A stretch of DNA of 64,000 bases from Pseudomonas mohnii (GCF_900105115.1 NZ_FNRV01000001.1:5893501-5957500); one strand, 5' to 3'; positions 1-9,033 are shown, counted from the stretch's first letter. Numbers and translations are program-made. Notes: a model not told the origin generated them from the letters alone.

Positions 1-75
1 CAGTTGATAATGGTCGGGAAACACTCCTCCCGGCAACATAAGCAGCACCGCCGAGATGAAAGTAAGGATCGATAT

Positions 76-447
76 ATGCTTTTGAGCAAGCGCGAACAGG
101 CACAACTTGAGCGTCGCCTGATTACCGCCCTTACCGAGGCCTGCGAGACGGCCAAAGCGGAGATTGTGGGTTTCTCCTGGTTGACCCACGAGGTGGATTA
201 CGCGCTGTTCCCATCCAGCCTGATAGTTGTTTGGGTTTTCGACACCCTCGCCAGCAGGAATCAAGCGCTTGCCTGTGGACAGGACAAACGTATGCTTGAG
301 CTGACCACTCAGGCGCTACTCGCAGCGGGTATTCAAATCAGCCAAGTGATGGCTCACCTGCACTTCGACAGTGAAGAGCAATGTCGGCGGATGAACGCGG
401 GTGACTGGCAGCAGCGCTTGGCGCGTAAACGCTTTATGAAGAGTTGA
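76..447 (+). CDS. Small conserved protein of unknown function
   Basis: A 123-residue protein that I do not recognise with certainty. I chose the ATG at 76 because AAGGA lies 7 bases before it; the frame is open further upstream (ATG at 10), but no ribosome site is evident there. The N-terminus is a charged helix-like stretch (KREQAQLERRL), followed by a mixed alpha/beta body with a hydrophobic strand around residues 45-55 and a basic C-terminus (LARKRFMKS). There is no signal peptide or membrane segment, so it is probably cytosolic. It lies 3 bases ahead of the DUF1289 gene and is likely co-transcribed with it. Confidence 0.6.
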   Translation: MLLSKREQAQLERRLITALTEACETAKAEIVGFSWLTHEVDYALFPSSLIVVWVFDTLASRNQALACGQDKRMLELTTQALLAAGIQISQVMAHLHFDSEEQCRRMNAGDWQQRLARKRFMKS

Positions 448-450
448 AGC

Positions 451-633
451 ATGGCCAAGGATATCGAAAACCCCTGTATTTCTGTTTGCCAACTGAACAG
501 CGAGCTTTGCCTGAGCTGCGGTCGCACCAAGGAGGACATCAAAAAATGGAAGCGCATGAAGCGCCCGGAAAAGATGGCTGCCGTGCAGCGTGCGACGCTG
601 CGTCTGAAAAGCCTGCAAAAAAAGAACGCTTGA
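451..633 (+). CDS. DUF1289 family small cysteine-rich protein
   Basis: A 60-residue protein with the DUF1289 pattern: NPCISVC near residue 8, then CLSCGRTKEDIKKW, giving four cysteines as C-x3-C and C-x2-C that could bind a metal. The C-terminus is strongly basic (KRMKRPEKM, then LKSLQKKNA). Family members are short proteins of unknown function, often beside oxidoreductase or housekeeping genes. The start ATG follows the preceding stop by 3 bases, so translation is probably coupled. The family call is firm; the function is unknown. Confidence 0.8.
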   Translation: MAKDIENPCISVCQLNSELCLSCGRTKEDIKKWKRMKRPEKMAAVQRATLRLKSLQKKNA

Positions 634-836
634 ATCTTTATACGCATCAATACCGAGCAACACCGATTGGGCTTGTTGTCGGAAAGTCAGCGTCCGGCGA
701 AGACACCTGCCCTGATGTCACATTCAGGGCATTGGCGTGCTCTGCGGCATTAGCTCAACACTATTCCTGACGCTGAAACCGGGCAACGGGGAGCCCGGGC
801 GGGTATCTTCAGGCTGCATCCGGGGCATTGTGGAGA

Positions 837-860
837 GGCGCCCAACCACGGTTGGGCGCC
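837..860. terminator. Strong hairpin between DUF1289 gene and monooxygenase
   Basis: A perfect 10-bp stem (837-846 with 851-860, GGCGCCCAAC arm) and a 4-base loop sits 7 bases beyond the stop of the minus-strand monooxygenase, between two converging genes. Neither side has a clear T-run, so intrinsic termination is plausible but not proven; it could act as an mRNA 3' end stabiliser. Confidence 0.45.
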
Positions 861-867
861 ATTTGAC

Positions 868-2691
868 TCAGCCAGTGTGGTGGCTTTCGGCAAGGCCGTA
901 GACGGATGTGTCGATGCCTTCGAAGCGCGCTTTTAACTGCAGTGCCAGATACAGCGAATAATGCCGTGACTGGTGCAGGTTGCCACCGTGGAACCAGAGG
1001 TTTTGCTGCTGTGTTGGCTTCCACATGTTGCGCAGTTCGCCCTCGTACGGGCCAGGATCATTCGTGGTTCCAGAACCCAAGCCCCAGCAGCGGCCGACCT
1101 TGTCAGCGACTTCCTGGGAAATCAGCTTCGCCGCCCAACCGTTCATTGAGCCATAGCCCGTGGCGTAGACGATCAGATCGGCCGGTAATCGGCTGCCATC
1201 GTTGAGTACGACGGCATCTGCCTCGATGCGTTCTACACCCAGGCTTGGCGCGCTCTTGAGCTTGATCGTGCCATTAGCGATCAGTTCGGAGGCGCCGACG
1301 TCGATGTAGTAACCAGAACCACGGCGTACGTACTTCATGAAAAGGCCAGACTCGTCGTCACCGAAATCGAGCATGAAGCCGGCCTTGGTCAAGCGCTCGT
1401 AGAAGTCCTTGTCACGCTCCTTGATCGCGTCAAAGATGGGTCGATGAAAGTCTGGCATGACCTTGTAGGGGATCGAGGCGAACAGCATGTCGGCCTTGTC
1501 CGTGGTCAACCCCGTCTCCAGGGCGTCTTCAGAGTAGAGCCCGCCGAAGACGAGATCCATTAAGCTGTCGGAACGCACGATGTGGGTGCTGGAGCGTTGC
1601 ACCATGGTCACCTCGGCACCGTTCTCCACCAGGTCGGCGCAGATATCGTGAGCCGAATTGTTCGCACCGATGACCACCGCACGCTTGCCGCTCCAGGCAT
1701 CTCCGCCGGGATGGCGGCTGGAATGATGCTGTTGTCCATTGAACACCTCGGCACCCGGATAACGGGGAACATTGGGTACGCCAGACATGCCGGTGGCGAG
1801 GATCAACTGGGTAGGTTGTAACGTCACACGCTCGCCATCGCGCTGCACTTCAACCTTCCAGGCGCCACTTTGCTCGTCAAAACTGGCGCTCAGGCATTCC
1901 GTACGCGGCCAATAATTGAGCTCCATCACTTTGGTGTACATTTCCAGCCAGTCGCCAATCTGGTCTTTTGGGGTAAACACTGGCCAGTGATCGGGGAAGG
2001 GCAGGTAAGGCATGTGGTCGTACCAGACAGGGTCGTGCAGGCACAGCGACTTGTAGCGGCCACGCCACTGATCGCCAGGACGTTCGGCCTTGTCGACGAT
2101 GAGGGTGGGTACGCCCATTCGCTTGAGCCGCGCAGCGAGCCCCAGCCCACCCTGGCCGCCGCCCACGATCAGGCAGTAAGGTTGGGTGCTGAAGCCGAGC
2201 GAAGCTTCTTCATCACGACGGCGTTCCAGCCAGTTGCGTTTGTCGGCATGGGTGTGACCATGATTGGCACCCATTGGACGACGGCGGCCGCTGGGCTCTT
2301 CAAAGCCTTTGAGTTCACGCATGGCCGTCAGCAGCGTCCAGCACAGTCCCTCCTTTAGACGCACGTAGCCTTTACCTCGCGCCGTATCGGTTTCCAGGCT
2401 GATCCAGCCTTCGAGCACACCGTTACTCAGCGTCGCCTCACCTTCCAGCTTCCATCGCTCAGGACGCGTCTGGTCGAGGCGTGTTTCGAGCATGTCCCGG
2501 ATGGCAGGCTTGCCTTCCAGGGTCACCAGATTCCAGCTGAAAAGTAGCAGGTCACGCCAGTGACACTCTTCGCCAAACAGTTCCAGTGCACCATCCAAAT
2601 CACGTTGGGCGAGACGCTCGCCGAGGTGTTCGACCCAAGCCGCGAGCTGAGCAGTCGGCGTTTGCAGAGGTGTTTCGACAGCGATGTTCAT
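868..2691 (-). CDS. SnoaL-fused FAD/NADP flavin monooxygenase
   Basis: A 607-residue flavoprotein. Residues 1-140 resemble a SnoaL/NTF2-like domain (HWRDLLLFSW near 44-53). The rest is an FMO/Baeyer-Villiger-type monooxygenase with an FAD Rossmann motif GGGQGG at 177-182, an NADPH motif GANNSA at 342-347 and a late ATGYGSMNGW segment. Such enzymes insert one O2 atom into a ketone, amine or sulfide; the substrate here is unknown. The start at 2691 is chosen because the frame upstream looks non-coding, a GGGAG site precedes it, and it lies about 34 bases from the predicted sigma-54 start. It is divergent from a sigma-54 activator that probably controls it. Multidomain SnoaL-FMO fusions occur in Pseudomonas as inducible oxidoreductases. 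Confidence 0.85.
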   Translation of the reverse strand: MNIAVETPLQTPTAQLAAWVEHLGERLAQRDLDGALELFGEECHWRDLLLFSWNLVTLEGKPAIRDMLETRLDQTRPERWKLEGEATLSNGVLEGWISLETDTARGKGYVRLKEGLCWTLLTAMRELKGFEEPSGRRRPMGANHGHTHADKRNWLERRRDEEASLGFSTQPYCLIVGGGQGGLGLAARLKRMGVPTLIVDKAERPGDQWRGRYKSLCLHDPVWYDHMPYLPFPDHWPVFTPKDQIGDWLEMYTKVMELNYWPRTECLSASFDEQSGAWKVEVQRDGERVTLQPTQLILATGMSGVPNVPRYPGAEVFNGQQHHSSRHPGGDAWSGKRAVVIGANNSAHDICADLVENGAEVTMVQRSSTHIVRSDSLMDLVFGGLYSEDALETGLTTDKADMLFASIPYKVMPDFHRPIFDAIKERDKDFYERLTKAGFMLDFGDDESGLFMKYVRRGSGYYIDVGASELIANGTIKLKSAPSLGVERIEADAVVLNDGSRLPADLIVYATGYGSMNGWAAKLISQEVADKVGRCWGLGSGTTNDPGPYEGELRNMWKPTQQQNLWFHGGNLHQSRHYSLYLALQLKARFEGIDTSVYGLAESHHTG

Positions 2692-2735
2692 GGGGGTGTC
2701 TCCCGATCTTGTTGTTTTTGTACAACTTGGCCCAC

Positions 2736-2751
2736 AGCAAGGCTCGGGCCA
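2736..2751 (-). promoter_or_regulatory. Sigma-54 (-24/-12) promoter of the monooxygenase gene
   Basis: Read on the minus strand this is TGGCCCGAGCCTTGCT, which matches the sigma-54 consensus TGGCAC-N5-TTGCW at all but one position, with exactly 10 bases between the GG and GC doublets. Transcription would start near 2725, about 34 bases before the monooxygenase ATG. The neighbouring gene encodes a sigma-54 activator, which supports the call. Confidence 0.8.
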
Positions 2752-2815
2752 CCTTCGTGAAAGCACCATTGCAGAGCCGCTGCAGCCATATTGCTCAGGC
2801 TTGGATCCGGAGATC

Positions 2816-2853
2816 TGTCACGATTCTGGAAAGGGTGGGTGACAGAGTGTCAC
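2816..2853. promoter_or_regulatory. Palindromic upstream activator sites for the sigma-54 regulator
   Basis: A perfect inverted repeat GTGACA-GAG-TGTCAC spans 2839-2853, and a further half site TGTCAC lies at 2816-2821. They sit about 90-130 bases upstream of the predicted sigma-54 start, the usual place for enhancer-like sites bound by AcoR-type activators. The same bases lie 80-120 bases ahead of the activator gene, so autoregulation is possible. Confidence 0.65.
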
Positions 2854-2936
2854 TTGGTACAAAAAACGCTCGTTGCGGTCTTTTCATATAAGCTGCGAAC
2901 AGACCCGTGTCCTGACCGTAACGGAGAACAAGAATA

Positions 2937-4832
2937 ATGAAGCCGGCCTTGATCAACGCCCATGCACAACAAGTGCTGCAAGCCGTCCAGGGCGCTCACG
3001 CCACCCATGGCCCTCTTGCTGACCTGGCCATCACACGATCCTGGCGCCGGTGCCTGGATCAGTATCAGCTCGATCCTGCCAGCCGCCGCGCGACAAATGT
3101 CGTGGAGCACCCACGCTTGCAGGATCACCGCGCGCCACTGGAACACATCATCTGCGTGGCGCACTGGCAGATGAGCAACTTGCACCAACAACTCGGGCGT
3201 GACGGCCACGTGGTGCTACTCACCGATGCTCGCGGTGTGGCGATTGACAGTGTGTTCAACGAATCCGAACGGGCCGAGTTCCAGCGCGCCGGGCTGTGGC
3301 TCGGTTCGGTATGGAGCGAGGATTGCGAGGGTACCAACGGTGTCGGCACCTGCCTGGTCGAGCGTCAGGACGTCACCATCCGTCGTGATGAACATTTTCG
3401 TGGCAAGCACGTTGGTTTGACGTGTTCGGCCAGCCCGATATTTGATGCGAGCGGAGAGTTGCTTGCCGTGCTCAACCTCTCCTCTGTGGGGGAAGAACAC
3501 AGTCTTCAGCAACACTTCAAGGCCATGGCGTTGACCAACCTGTCAGCCAAGTTGATCGAGAGCTGTTTTTTCCTGGGGCATGATCCGCAACGATATTTGC
3601 TGCGCTTCCACCCTGAGGCAGGCTTCGTCGGGTTACTGGGTGAAGGTCTGCTCAGTTTCGACGAGAGTGCCCGTATCTGTTCAGTCAACCATGCAGCGCT
3701 GGGTCTGCTGGGCCTGCGTCGTGACCAGGTGGTTGGGCAGTCTCTGACGATGCTGCTGGAAACACCGATCGATCAAGTGATGAGTCAGGCCAGCGCTCAG
3801 CCGAGTGTCTGTTGGCCAATGCGGCTGGTCGACGGGCGCCTGCTCTACGGACAGTTGCGAGAACCCTTGCGCCGAGTGCCTTTGGTCACGCCTGCAATCC
3901 CCCAAATCAACGATGTGCACGTGTGCCTGGAAGACCCGCGCCTGCAACGCGGCTTTACTCGCGCATTGCGCGTTTTGGAGCGTGACGTTCCGGTGTTTTT
4001 GCAGGGCGAAACCGGTACCGGCAAAGAAGCTTTTGCTGCGGCGCTGCACCGCGCCAGCTCCAGGGCGAGCCAGCCGTTTGTGGCGATCAATTGCGCAGCC
4101 ATTCCAGAAACGCTGATCGAGAGTGAGCTGTTCGGCTATCGCGGCGGCAGCTTCACCGGCGCACGCAAGGACGGGATGATCGGCAAGTTGGAGCAGGCCC
4201 ATGGCGGCATTCTGTTTCTCGATGAGATCGCCGATATGCCACTGGCGTTACAGACTCGCTTGCTGCGTGTGCTGGAGGAGCGTCAGGTGGTGCCGCTGGG
4301 CGGCGCGACGGCACGTGCGCTCGACGTACGCCTTATCAGTGCCAGCCACCAGGATTTGAACGTCTGTGTGGCCGAGGGGCGTTTTCGCGAAGATCTGTTT
4401 TATCGCATTGCCGGGTTCGCTGTGCAGCTCCCGCCGTTGCGTGAGCGTTCAGACAAAGGCCGTTTGCTTGACCTGTTGCTGCGCGAGGAGGCAGCAGGGG
4501 CCAGAGTTCGGCTGGACGCGGGTGTCAGAGAGCGCTTGTTGACGCAGCCTTGGCCAGGCAATGTCCGGCAGCTGCGTACGTGTCTGCGCACACTGGTAGC
4601 GTTGGCATCGGAGGGGCGTGTCACTCTCGACGACTTGGCGGAGTTGCTGCCGGCAGCACCCGCGACAGCCGCGCTGGCCGACAATCCGCTGGGAGTATCC
4701 GAACGGCAGACGTTGCTAACGTTGATTGAGGCGGAACACTGGCATATCGCCCATGTTGCCGCCCGCCTGGGAATCAGCCGCAATACGCTCTATCGCAAAC
4801 TGCGTCATCACGGTATTTCACGACCCGGTTGA
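2937..4832 (+). CDS. AcoR-type sigma-54-dependent transcriptional activator
   Basis: A 631-residue enhancer-binding protein. Residues 60-215 form a GAF-type sensor domain (VLLTDARGVAIDS, EGTNGVGTC), 235-300 look PAS-like, and about 325-560 are the AAA+ domain with Walker A GETGTGKE (357-364), the sigma-54 contact loop GSFTGA (404-409) and Walker B GGILFLDE (423-430). A Fis-type helix-turn-helix closes the protein (ARLGISRNTLYRKLR). The architecture matches AcoR/acetoin-type regulators that respond to small ketones or alcohols. It is divergent from the flavin monooxygenase, whose promoter is a sigma-54 site, so that gene is the likely target. The contact loop has Ser where most family members have Ala (GAFTGA). 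Confidence 0.9.
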   Translation: MKPALINAHAQQVLQAVQGAHATHGPLADLAITRSWRRCLDQYQLDPASRRATNVVEHPRLQDHRAPLEHIICVAHWQMSNLHQQLGRDGHVVLLTDARGVAIDSVFNESERAEFQRAGLWLGSVWSEDCEGTNGVGTCLVERQDVTIRRDEHFRGKHVGLTCSASPIFDASGELLAVLNLSSVGEEHSLQQHFKAMALTNLSAKLIESCFFLGHDPQRYLLRFHPEAGFVGLLGEGLLSFDESARICSVNHAALGLLGLRRDQVVGQSLTMLLETPIDQVMSQASAQPSVCWPMRLVDGRLLYGQLREPLRRVPLVTPAIPQINDVHVCLEDPRLQRGFTRALRVLERDVPVFLQGETGTGKEAFAAALHRASSRASQPFVAINCAAIPETLIESELFGYRGGSFTGARKDGMIGKLEQAHGGILFLDEIADMPLALQTRLLRVLEERQVVPLGGATARALDVRLISASHQDLNVCVAEGRFREDLFYRIAGFAVQLPPLRERSDKGRLLDLLLREEAAGARVRLDAGVRERLLTQPWPGNVRQLRTCLRTLVALASEGRVTLDDLAELLPAAPATAALADNPLGVSERQTLLTLIEAEHWHIAHVAARLGISRNTLYRKLRHHGISRPG

Positions 4833-5005
4833 ATGCGGCGCGGAGCTTCGCTGTAGCAGGGGGGGCGCGATTGTCAGCCTCAGTCGCCCACCGCCCACCA
4901 CCATTCGTTCAGTCGATAGTTATCATCAAGGAATGCAAGTTTTGTTTTGCCGGAAAAAGAGGAGACTGGCGATACACCAAAGCGGTTTCTGAAGGAGCAA
5001 ACGCG

Positions 5006-5677
5006 ATGAGAACTTCCACCCTGCTGACGCTTGTCGCCTTTTTAAGCTGTGGTGTCGCAGCCATGACGCCAGCCTTCGGCGCTGATCAGGAGTCCTGCCA
5101 CTTCTTGCCGATGGCTGATAGCGCTGCTGGCCTGCGGCACGCGCAATCGGTGGCGGTGCTCTACAGCGAAAACACCGTCAACACCCAGCAATACCTTGAG
5201 AGCTACCACGCCGTGGCGGTCAATGGCGCGAAGAACCCGCAGATGAATCCGCAAATCGCCAAGGCGTTCGTCGACAGTTCCGATCCGCAGCGTGCGCTCA
5301 ACGGGTTGATGGCGTCGCTGCAGAAACAGTTCGCCTCGGTGACTGTCTACGACAACCTCGACGCCGCCGTACAGGCGCATCCCGATGTGGTGGTGATGCT
5401 CGACACCTTCAGCCGCCTGGTGTCCAAGCGCAACGACCAGGTCGAAGCGCGGTTTGTCGCCAAGTTCTACGATGCGAACCTGCAATACATCGGCCAGGCT
5501 GAAGGTTCACGCGCCAAGCAAATGCCCTCGGTGTGGGTGCATGGCAAAGCCGCTCCGCAAATCGCCGCGCAAATCAACGAGCAAACCGAGTTGCAGGTGA
5601 ATGCGCTGAAACAGTTCGATGCGTCGCTCAAGGCGCTGGTGATGACGGGCAACGTGGATCACGTTGCCAGCAACTGA
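5006..5677 (+). CDS. Exported protein of unknown function
   Basis: A 223-residue protein. The ATG at 5006 is preceded by GAAGGAG and starts a clear signal peptide (MRTSTLLTLVAFLSCGVAAM, cleavage probably after TPAFGA at about residue 26). The mature part has no membrane segments and looks alpha/beta; the stretch VTVYDNLDAAVQAHPDVVVMLD resembles bacterial exported proteins annotated as uncharacterised or ATPase-like. It is single-gene transcribed and converges with the two-component genes. I do not assign a function. Confidence 0.75.
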   Translation: MRTSTLLTLVAFLSCGVAAMTPAFGADQESCHFLPMADSAAGLRHAQSVAVLYSENTVNTQQYLESYHAVAVNGAKNPQMNPQIAKAFVDSSDPQRALNGLMASLQKQFASVTVYDNLDAAVQAHPDVVVMLDTFSRLVSKRNDQVEARFVAKFYDANLQYIGQAEGSRAKQMPSVWVHGKAAPQIAAQINEQTELQVNALKQFDASLKALVMTGNVDHVASN

Positions 5678-5706
5678 CGGCCGGTTGATCGGCCGTCAAG
5701 GCATGC

Positions 5707-7053
5707 TCAGTTGCTGACGCGCAACCACAACGACACACACAAGCCGCTTCTGGCCCGTTCATCCGTGAAACCCAATTTCACCCGCGCCCCGTTACGGTCC
5801 ATGATCGCCTTGACGATCGACAGCCCCAGCCCCGAGCCGGATTCATCGGTGCCCAGGCTGCGATAGAACGGATCGAACACCCGCTCCTGTTCCTCCACGA
5901 CAATACCTGGCCCCGAGTCCCTGATCTGCAACAGGGCCTGGCCGCTCTCCCTCTTCAGCGTCAGATCGACGCGGCCGTGCGCCGGCGTGTAGCGGATAGC
6001 GTTGTCCACCAGGTTTTTCACCACGGCCGTCAGGTCGATTTCGTTGATGCACACCCGCGCGTCTTGTTCGATCTCGACTCCAATGTCGAGGTGCTTGCGT
6101 TCGGCCAGCGGCAATAGATCTTCCAGCACGCGGCGATAGACCTCATGCACGGAGGTCGTTGATGCCCCGCAGGTCGCAGTGGACTGTGCCTTGGCCAGTG
6201 TCAGCAACTGGTCAATCAATTGTCTGCCGCGCTCGATGCCCCGTCGCAAGGGCACCAGCCGCTCTCGCGCCGGCGCCGGCATGTCGACGGCGGCCAGTCG
6301 CTCGGCCTGCAGGGACAGGGCCGTCAGCGGCGAGCGCAGTTCGTGGGCGGCGTCGGCGACGAAGCGGCGCTGGCTCTCCATGGACTGCGCGACACGGTTG
6401 AGCAACCGATTGATCGCCACCACGAAGGGGCGGATTTCGAGGGGCAGGTGGTGTTCGTCGATCGGATGCAGTTCCTGCTCGTCGCGGCGGTCGATTTCGG
6501 ACGAAAGCATGGCAATGGGGCGGAACAGTTTGCGCACCAGGTCGCTGACCACCAGCAACAGAATGGGCAGCAGAACCAGGAACGGCAGGACACTGCGCCA
6601 GGCACTGGCGCGGGCGTCCTTGTCGCGGGCGCCGGTTTCCTGGGCGACGGCGATGCGCTCGCCCTGGGCAGTGGTCTTGACCAGGACACGAAAGGCTTCG
6701 CCGGCAATGGGCACGGTCGACAGGCCGTCGGGCAGGGTCGTGGGGAAGGGCAGCGGGGTGCCGGCATCATCGTCTCCCGAGGCTTTGCTGCCGTCGGCCA
6801 GGTACTGAAGAATGATGCGCGCCTCGTCGTCATCCGCCGCGCCATTTTCCGGGTACTGGAGTGTCATGTGCTGGCGGTCGAAGAGCTTGGCCATCTGGCG
6901 CAAGGTGTCGTCCTGCATGTCGTGGGCTTCATCGAAGGCCGAAACGTAGGCGAAGACCCCGGCCACGATGGCGACCGTCAGGATGGCCAGCGACAGGGCC
7001 ACGCTCAGCCTGAGCTGGACCGACTCGCCTAAACGTTTTTTGAAACCATCCAT
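5707..7053 (-). CDS. Two-component sensor histidine kinase
   Basis: A 448-residue inner-membrane kinase of the EnvZ/QseC type. It has two membrane segments (about residues 17-38 and 153-172) around a periplasmic sensor of about 115 residues, a HAMP-like linker, the H-box AHELRSPLTA, an N-box NLVDNAIRYTP, then DSGPGI and GSGLGLSIV ATP-lid motifs. It overlaps the end of its response regulator gene by 25 bases, so the two are translationally coupled. The signal is unknown. The downstream-orientated neighbours (lipoprotein and COG4705 membrane protein) are candidates for its regulon. Confidence 0.92.
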   Translation of the reverse strand: MDGFKKRLGESVQLRLSVALSLAILTVAIVAGVFAYVSAFDEAHDMQDDTLRQMAKLFDRQHMTLQYPENGAADDDEARIILQYLADGSKASGDDDAGTPLPFPTTLPDGLSTVPIAGEAFRVLVKTTAQGERIAVAQETGARDKDARASAWRSVLPFLVLLPILLLVVSDLVRKLFRPIAMLSSEIDRRDEQELHPIDEHHLPLEIRPFVVAINRLLNRVAQSMESQRRFVADAAHELRSPLTALSLQAERLAAVDMPAPARERLVPLRRGIERGRQLIDQLLTLAKAQSTATCGASTTSVHEVYRRVLEDLLPLAERKHLDIGVEIEQDARVCINEIDLTAVVKNLVDNAIRYTPAHGRVDLTLKRESGQALLQIRDSGPGIVVEEQERVFDPFYRSLGTDESGSGLGLSIVKAIMDRNGARVKLGFTDERARSGLCVSLWLRVSN

Positions 7054-7694
7054 CCCATACCCCTGACATTTTTGATGACATGGCTTCCCAGCTTGCGGCG
7101 CAGCGCATGAATCAGGAACTCCACCGCATTGCTTTCCACTTCATTGCCCCAGCCATACAGACGGTCTTCGAGTTCGCTGCGCGACAGGATGGCCCCCGGC
7201 CGGATCAACAGCGCCTGGAGCAAGGCGAACTCGCGACTGGAGAGCAGAACGCCGGGATTTTCTTCCGTGCTGGCTTCCTTGGAAATCAGGTCCAGGGCCA
7301 CGACGCCGTTGTCGAGTCGCGACAGGGCGCTGCCACCGTGACGGCGCAGTACCGCACGCATGCGCGCCAGCAGTTCGGCCATCTCGAAGGGTTTGAGCAG
7401 GTAATCGTCGGCGCCGCCATCGAGCCCGCGCAAGCGATCATCGAGGTTGTCGCGGGCGGTGATGATGAGCAGCGGCACGGGGTTGTTCTGGCCACGAATA
7501 CTGTCGAGTACATCGAGCCCGTCCTTGCCGGGCAGACCGAGGTCCAGCAACACCAGATCGTAGTGCTGGGTCTGCAACGCAGCCAGGGCCAGCAGGCCGT
7601 TCTTGACCCAGTCGGCGGCGTAACTGGCATCCGTGAGGGCGCTCTGGATCACGTCGCCGATCATCGGGTCGTCTTCGACCAGCAGTATCCGCAT
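7029..7694 (-). CDS. OmpR-family response regulator
   Basis: A 221-residue regulator partnered with the adjacent kinase. The receiver domain has acidic residues at 8-9, the phospho-acceptor Asp at 51 (LLDLGLPG) and Lys101 (LLKPF); the C-terminal half is a winged helix (SSREFALLQ, then NVRGMGWM). It most resembles the QseB/TctD/PmrA branch. The start at 7694 gives the canonical MRILLVEDDP N-terminus; the open frame further upstream is not protein-like. It is preceded on the same strand by a lipoprotein gene 108 bases away, which may or may not share the transcript. Confidence 0.92.
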   Translation of the reverse strand: MRILLVEDDPMIGDVIQSALTDASYAADWVKNGLLALAALQTQHYDLVLLDLGLPGKDGLDVLDSIRGQNNPVPLLIITARDNLDDRLRGLDGGADDYLLKPFEMAELLARMRAVLRRHGGSALSRLDNGVVALDLISKEASTEENPGVLLSSREFALLQALLIRPGAILSRSELEDRLYGWGNEVESNAVEFLIHALRRKLGSHVIKNVRGMGWMVSKNV

Positions 7695-7802
7695 GTTCGG
7701 CTCCGGTAAGAAAAGACGCGACGGTGATGGCCGTCGCGCCTGTATTGAAGCACCTGTGTCCGGGTTTGTCCGCTGTCGCCTCACGGAGGTAGCGGCCATC
7801 GG

Positions 7803-8240
7803 TCAGGGGGTGGCTTTCATGGCGTCGAAGGCCTTGAGCAGGTCATCCATGGCGATTTTGCAGTCGCTCTGGACCGGGCTGCTCTTGCGCAGCGCAGACA
7901 GTGCGCGGTCGATGGCCTTGTCCACCACATGCCAGTCGCTGGCGGCACGGGGCTTGATGCCGGCTTCGGCTTCATCCCAGGAGGTTTCCAGGTCCTTGAT
8001 CCGGGCTTTCGCCGCAGGCAGGTCATTTTTGTCGACCCGCCCGGCGACGTCGGCGGCAATGCTGCGGAACGCTGACAAGTCGCCCAGTCTGGAGCCCGCG
8101 ACGGCCTGGTTGCTGACCGCGCCCGAAGCGGCACCGGCATTGGGTTTGTCCGCCGGTTTCGAGCAGCCGGTCGCGACGCCGAGCAGGGCAATGGCGCCAA
8201 CAATGGCAAGGTGGCGAATGGCGTTTTGAACGTAGCGCAT
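7803..8240 (-). CDS. Putative lipoprotein
   Basis: A 145-residue protein with an n-region (MRYVQNAIRH), a hydrophobic core and a lipobox-like ATGC ending at Cys26, so it is probably an outer- or inner-membrane lipoprotein. The mature chain is helical and Ala/Lys/Asp rich with conserved-looking Trp residues (LETSWDEAE, SDWHVVDKAIDRAL). It lies 28 bases after the COG4705 gene on the same strand and directly ahead of the two-component genes, suggesting one transcription unit. AGGGA precedes the start. Function unknown. Confidence 0.75.
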   Translation of the reverse strand: MRYVQNAIRHLAIVGAIALLGVATGCSKPADKPNAGAASGAVSNQAVAGSRLGDLSAFRSIAADVAGRVDKNDLPAAKARIKDLETSWDEAEAGIKPRAASDWHVVDKAIDRALSALRKSSPVQSDCKIAMDDLLKAFDAMKATP

Positions 8241-8268
8241 GAAGTGTCCCTGAATGGCTGTTGAAGGA

Positions 8269-9033
8269 TTACGCAGTGGTGTGTTTGCGGCTGCCGACGC
8301 TTATTTGCGCGACGGCCACCAGAATGACGATGACGCACAGGAACAGCGCGCTGGTCCAGCTCGCGCCCATGCCCAGGCCACCGTAGGTTTTGGCTTGCGT
8401 CAGCAGGTCGCCGAGGGAGGCGCCGAAGGGGCGGGTCAGGATGTAGGCGATCCAGAAGGTCAGCACGACGTTGCCGCCCAGGCGCCAGGCGACGAGGGTG
8501 GCGCCAATCAATACGCCGAATATCACCGCGCCGAGGGTGAAGCCCAGGCCCAGCGCTTCTGTGGCCAGGTCGCCCGCAGCGGTGCCCAGGGCAAAGGTGC
8601 AGAGCACGGTCGTCCAATAGAACCACTCGCGCCGTGGGGTGACGATTTCGCGGATGGAGAGGTTGTGTTCGGTCCGGTACCAGACCAGAAAATTGACCGC
8701 CAGCAGTACGGAGAAGACAGCCGTGCTGGTGTACAGGCTGACGTCCAGCATGTCGGTGAGGATGTCGGTGATCTGCGTGCCGACGATGCTCACCAGCACA
8801 ACGGTGAGCCAATAGATCCAGGGGGTGTAGGCCTTGGTGCGCAGTTGGCCGGTCAGCGCGATGGCCAGCAGCGCCGCCATGCCGATACTGGTCCAGCCCG
8901 CGCCGAGGCCTGCGTTGACGGCCAGAAAGTCGGCGCCGGTTTCACCGACCGTGGTGGACATGATCTTGATGACCCAAAATGACAGCGTCACTTCGGGCAC
9001 CTTGTTGAGCCAGCCGGCGGGTGTCGGGTTCAT
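8269..9033 (-). CDS. COG4705-type multi-pass membrane protein
   Basis: A 254-residue protein of about eight hydrophobic segments with short loops. The N-terminal LNKVPEVTLSFWVIKIMSTT and later VGETGADFLAVN are typical of the COG4705 family of uncharacterised inner-membrane proteins. The family has no established activity; members often sit next to OmpR-type two-component systems, as here, which hints at a regulated transport or stress role. AGGAG is 11 bases ahead of the ATG. The family call is firm; the role is inference. Confidence 0.8.
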   Translation of the reverse strand: MNPTPAGWLNKVPEVTLSFWVIKIMSTTVGETGADFLAVNAGLGAGWTSIGMAALLAIALTGQLRTKAYTPWIYWLTVVLVSIVGTQITDILTDMLDVSLYTSTAVFSVLLAVNFLVWYRTEHNLSIREIVTPRREWFYWTTVLCTFALGTAAGDLATEALGLGFTLGAVIFGVLIGATLVAWRLGGNVVLTFWIAYILTRPFGASLGDLLTQAKTYGGLGMGASWTSALFLCVIVILVAVAQISVGSRKHTTA

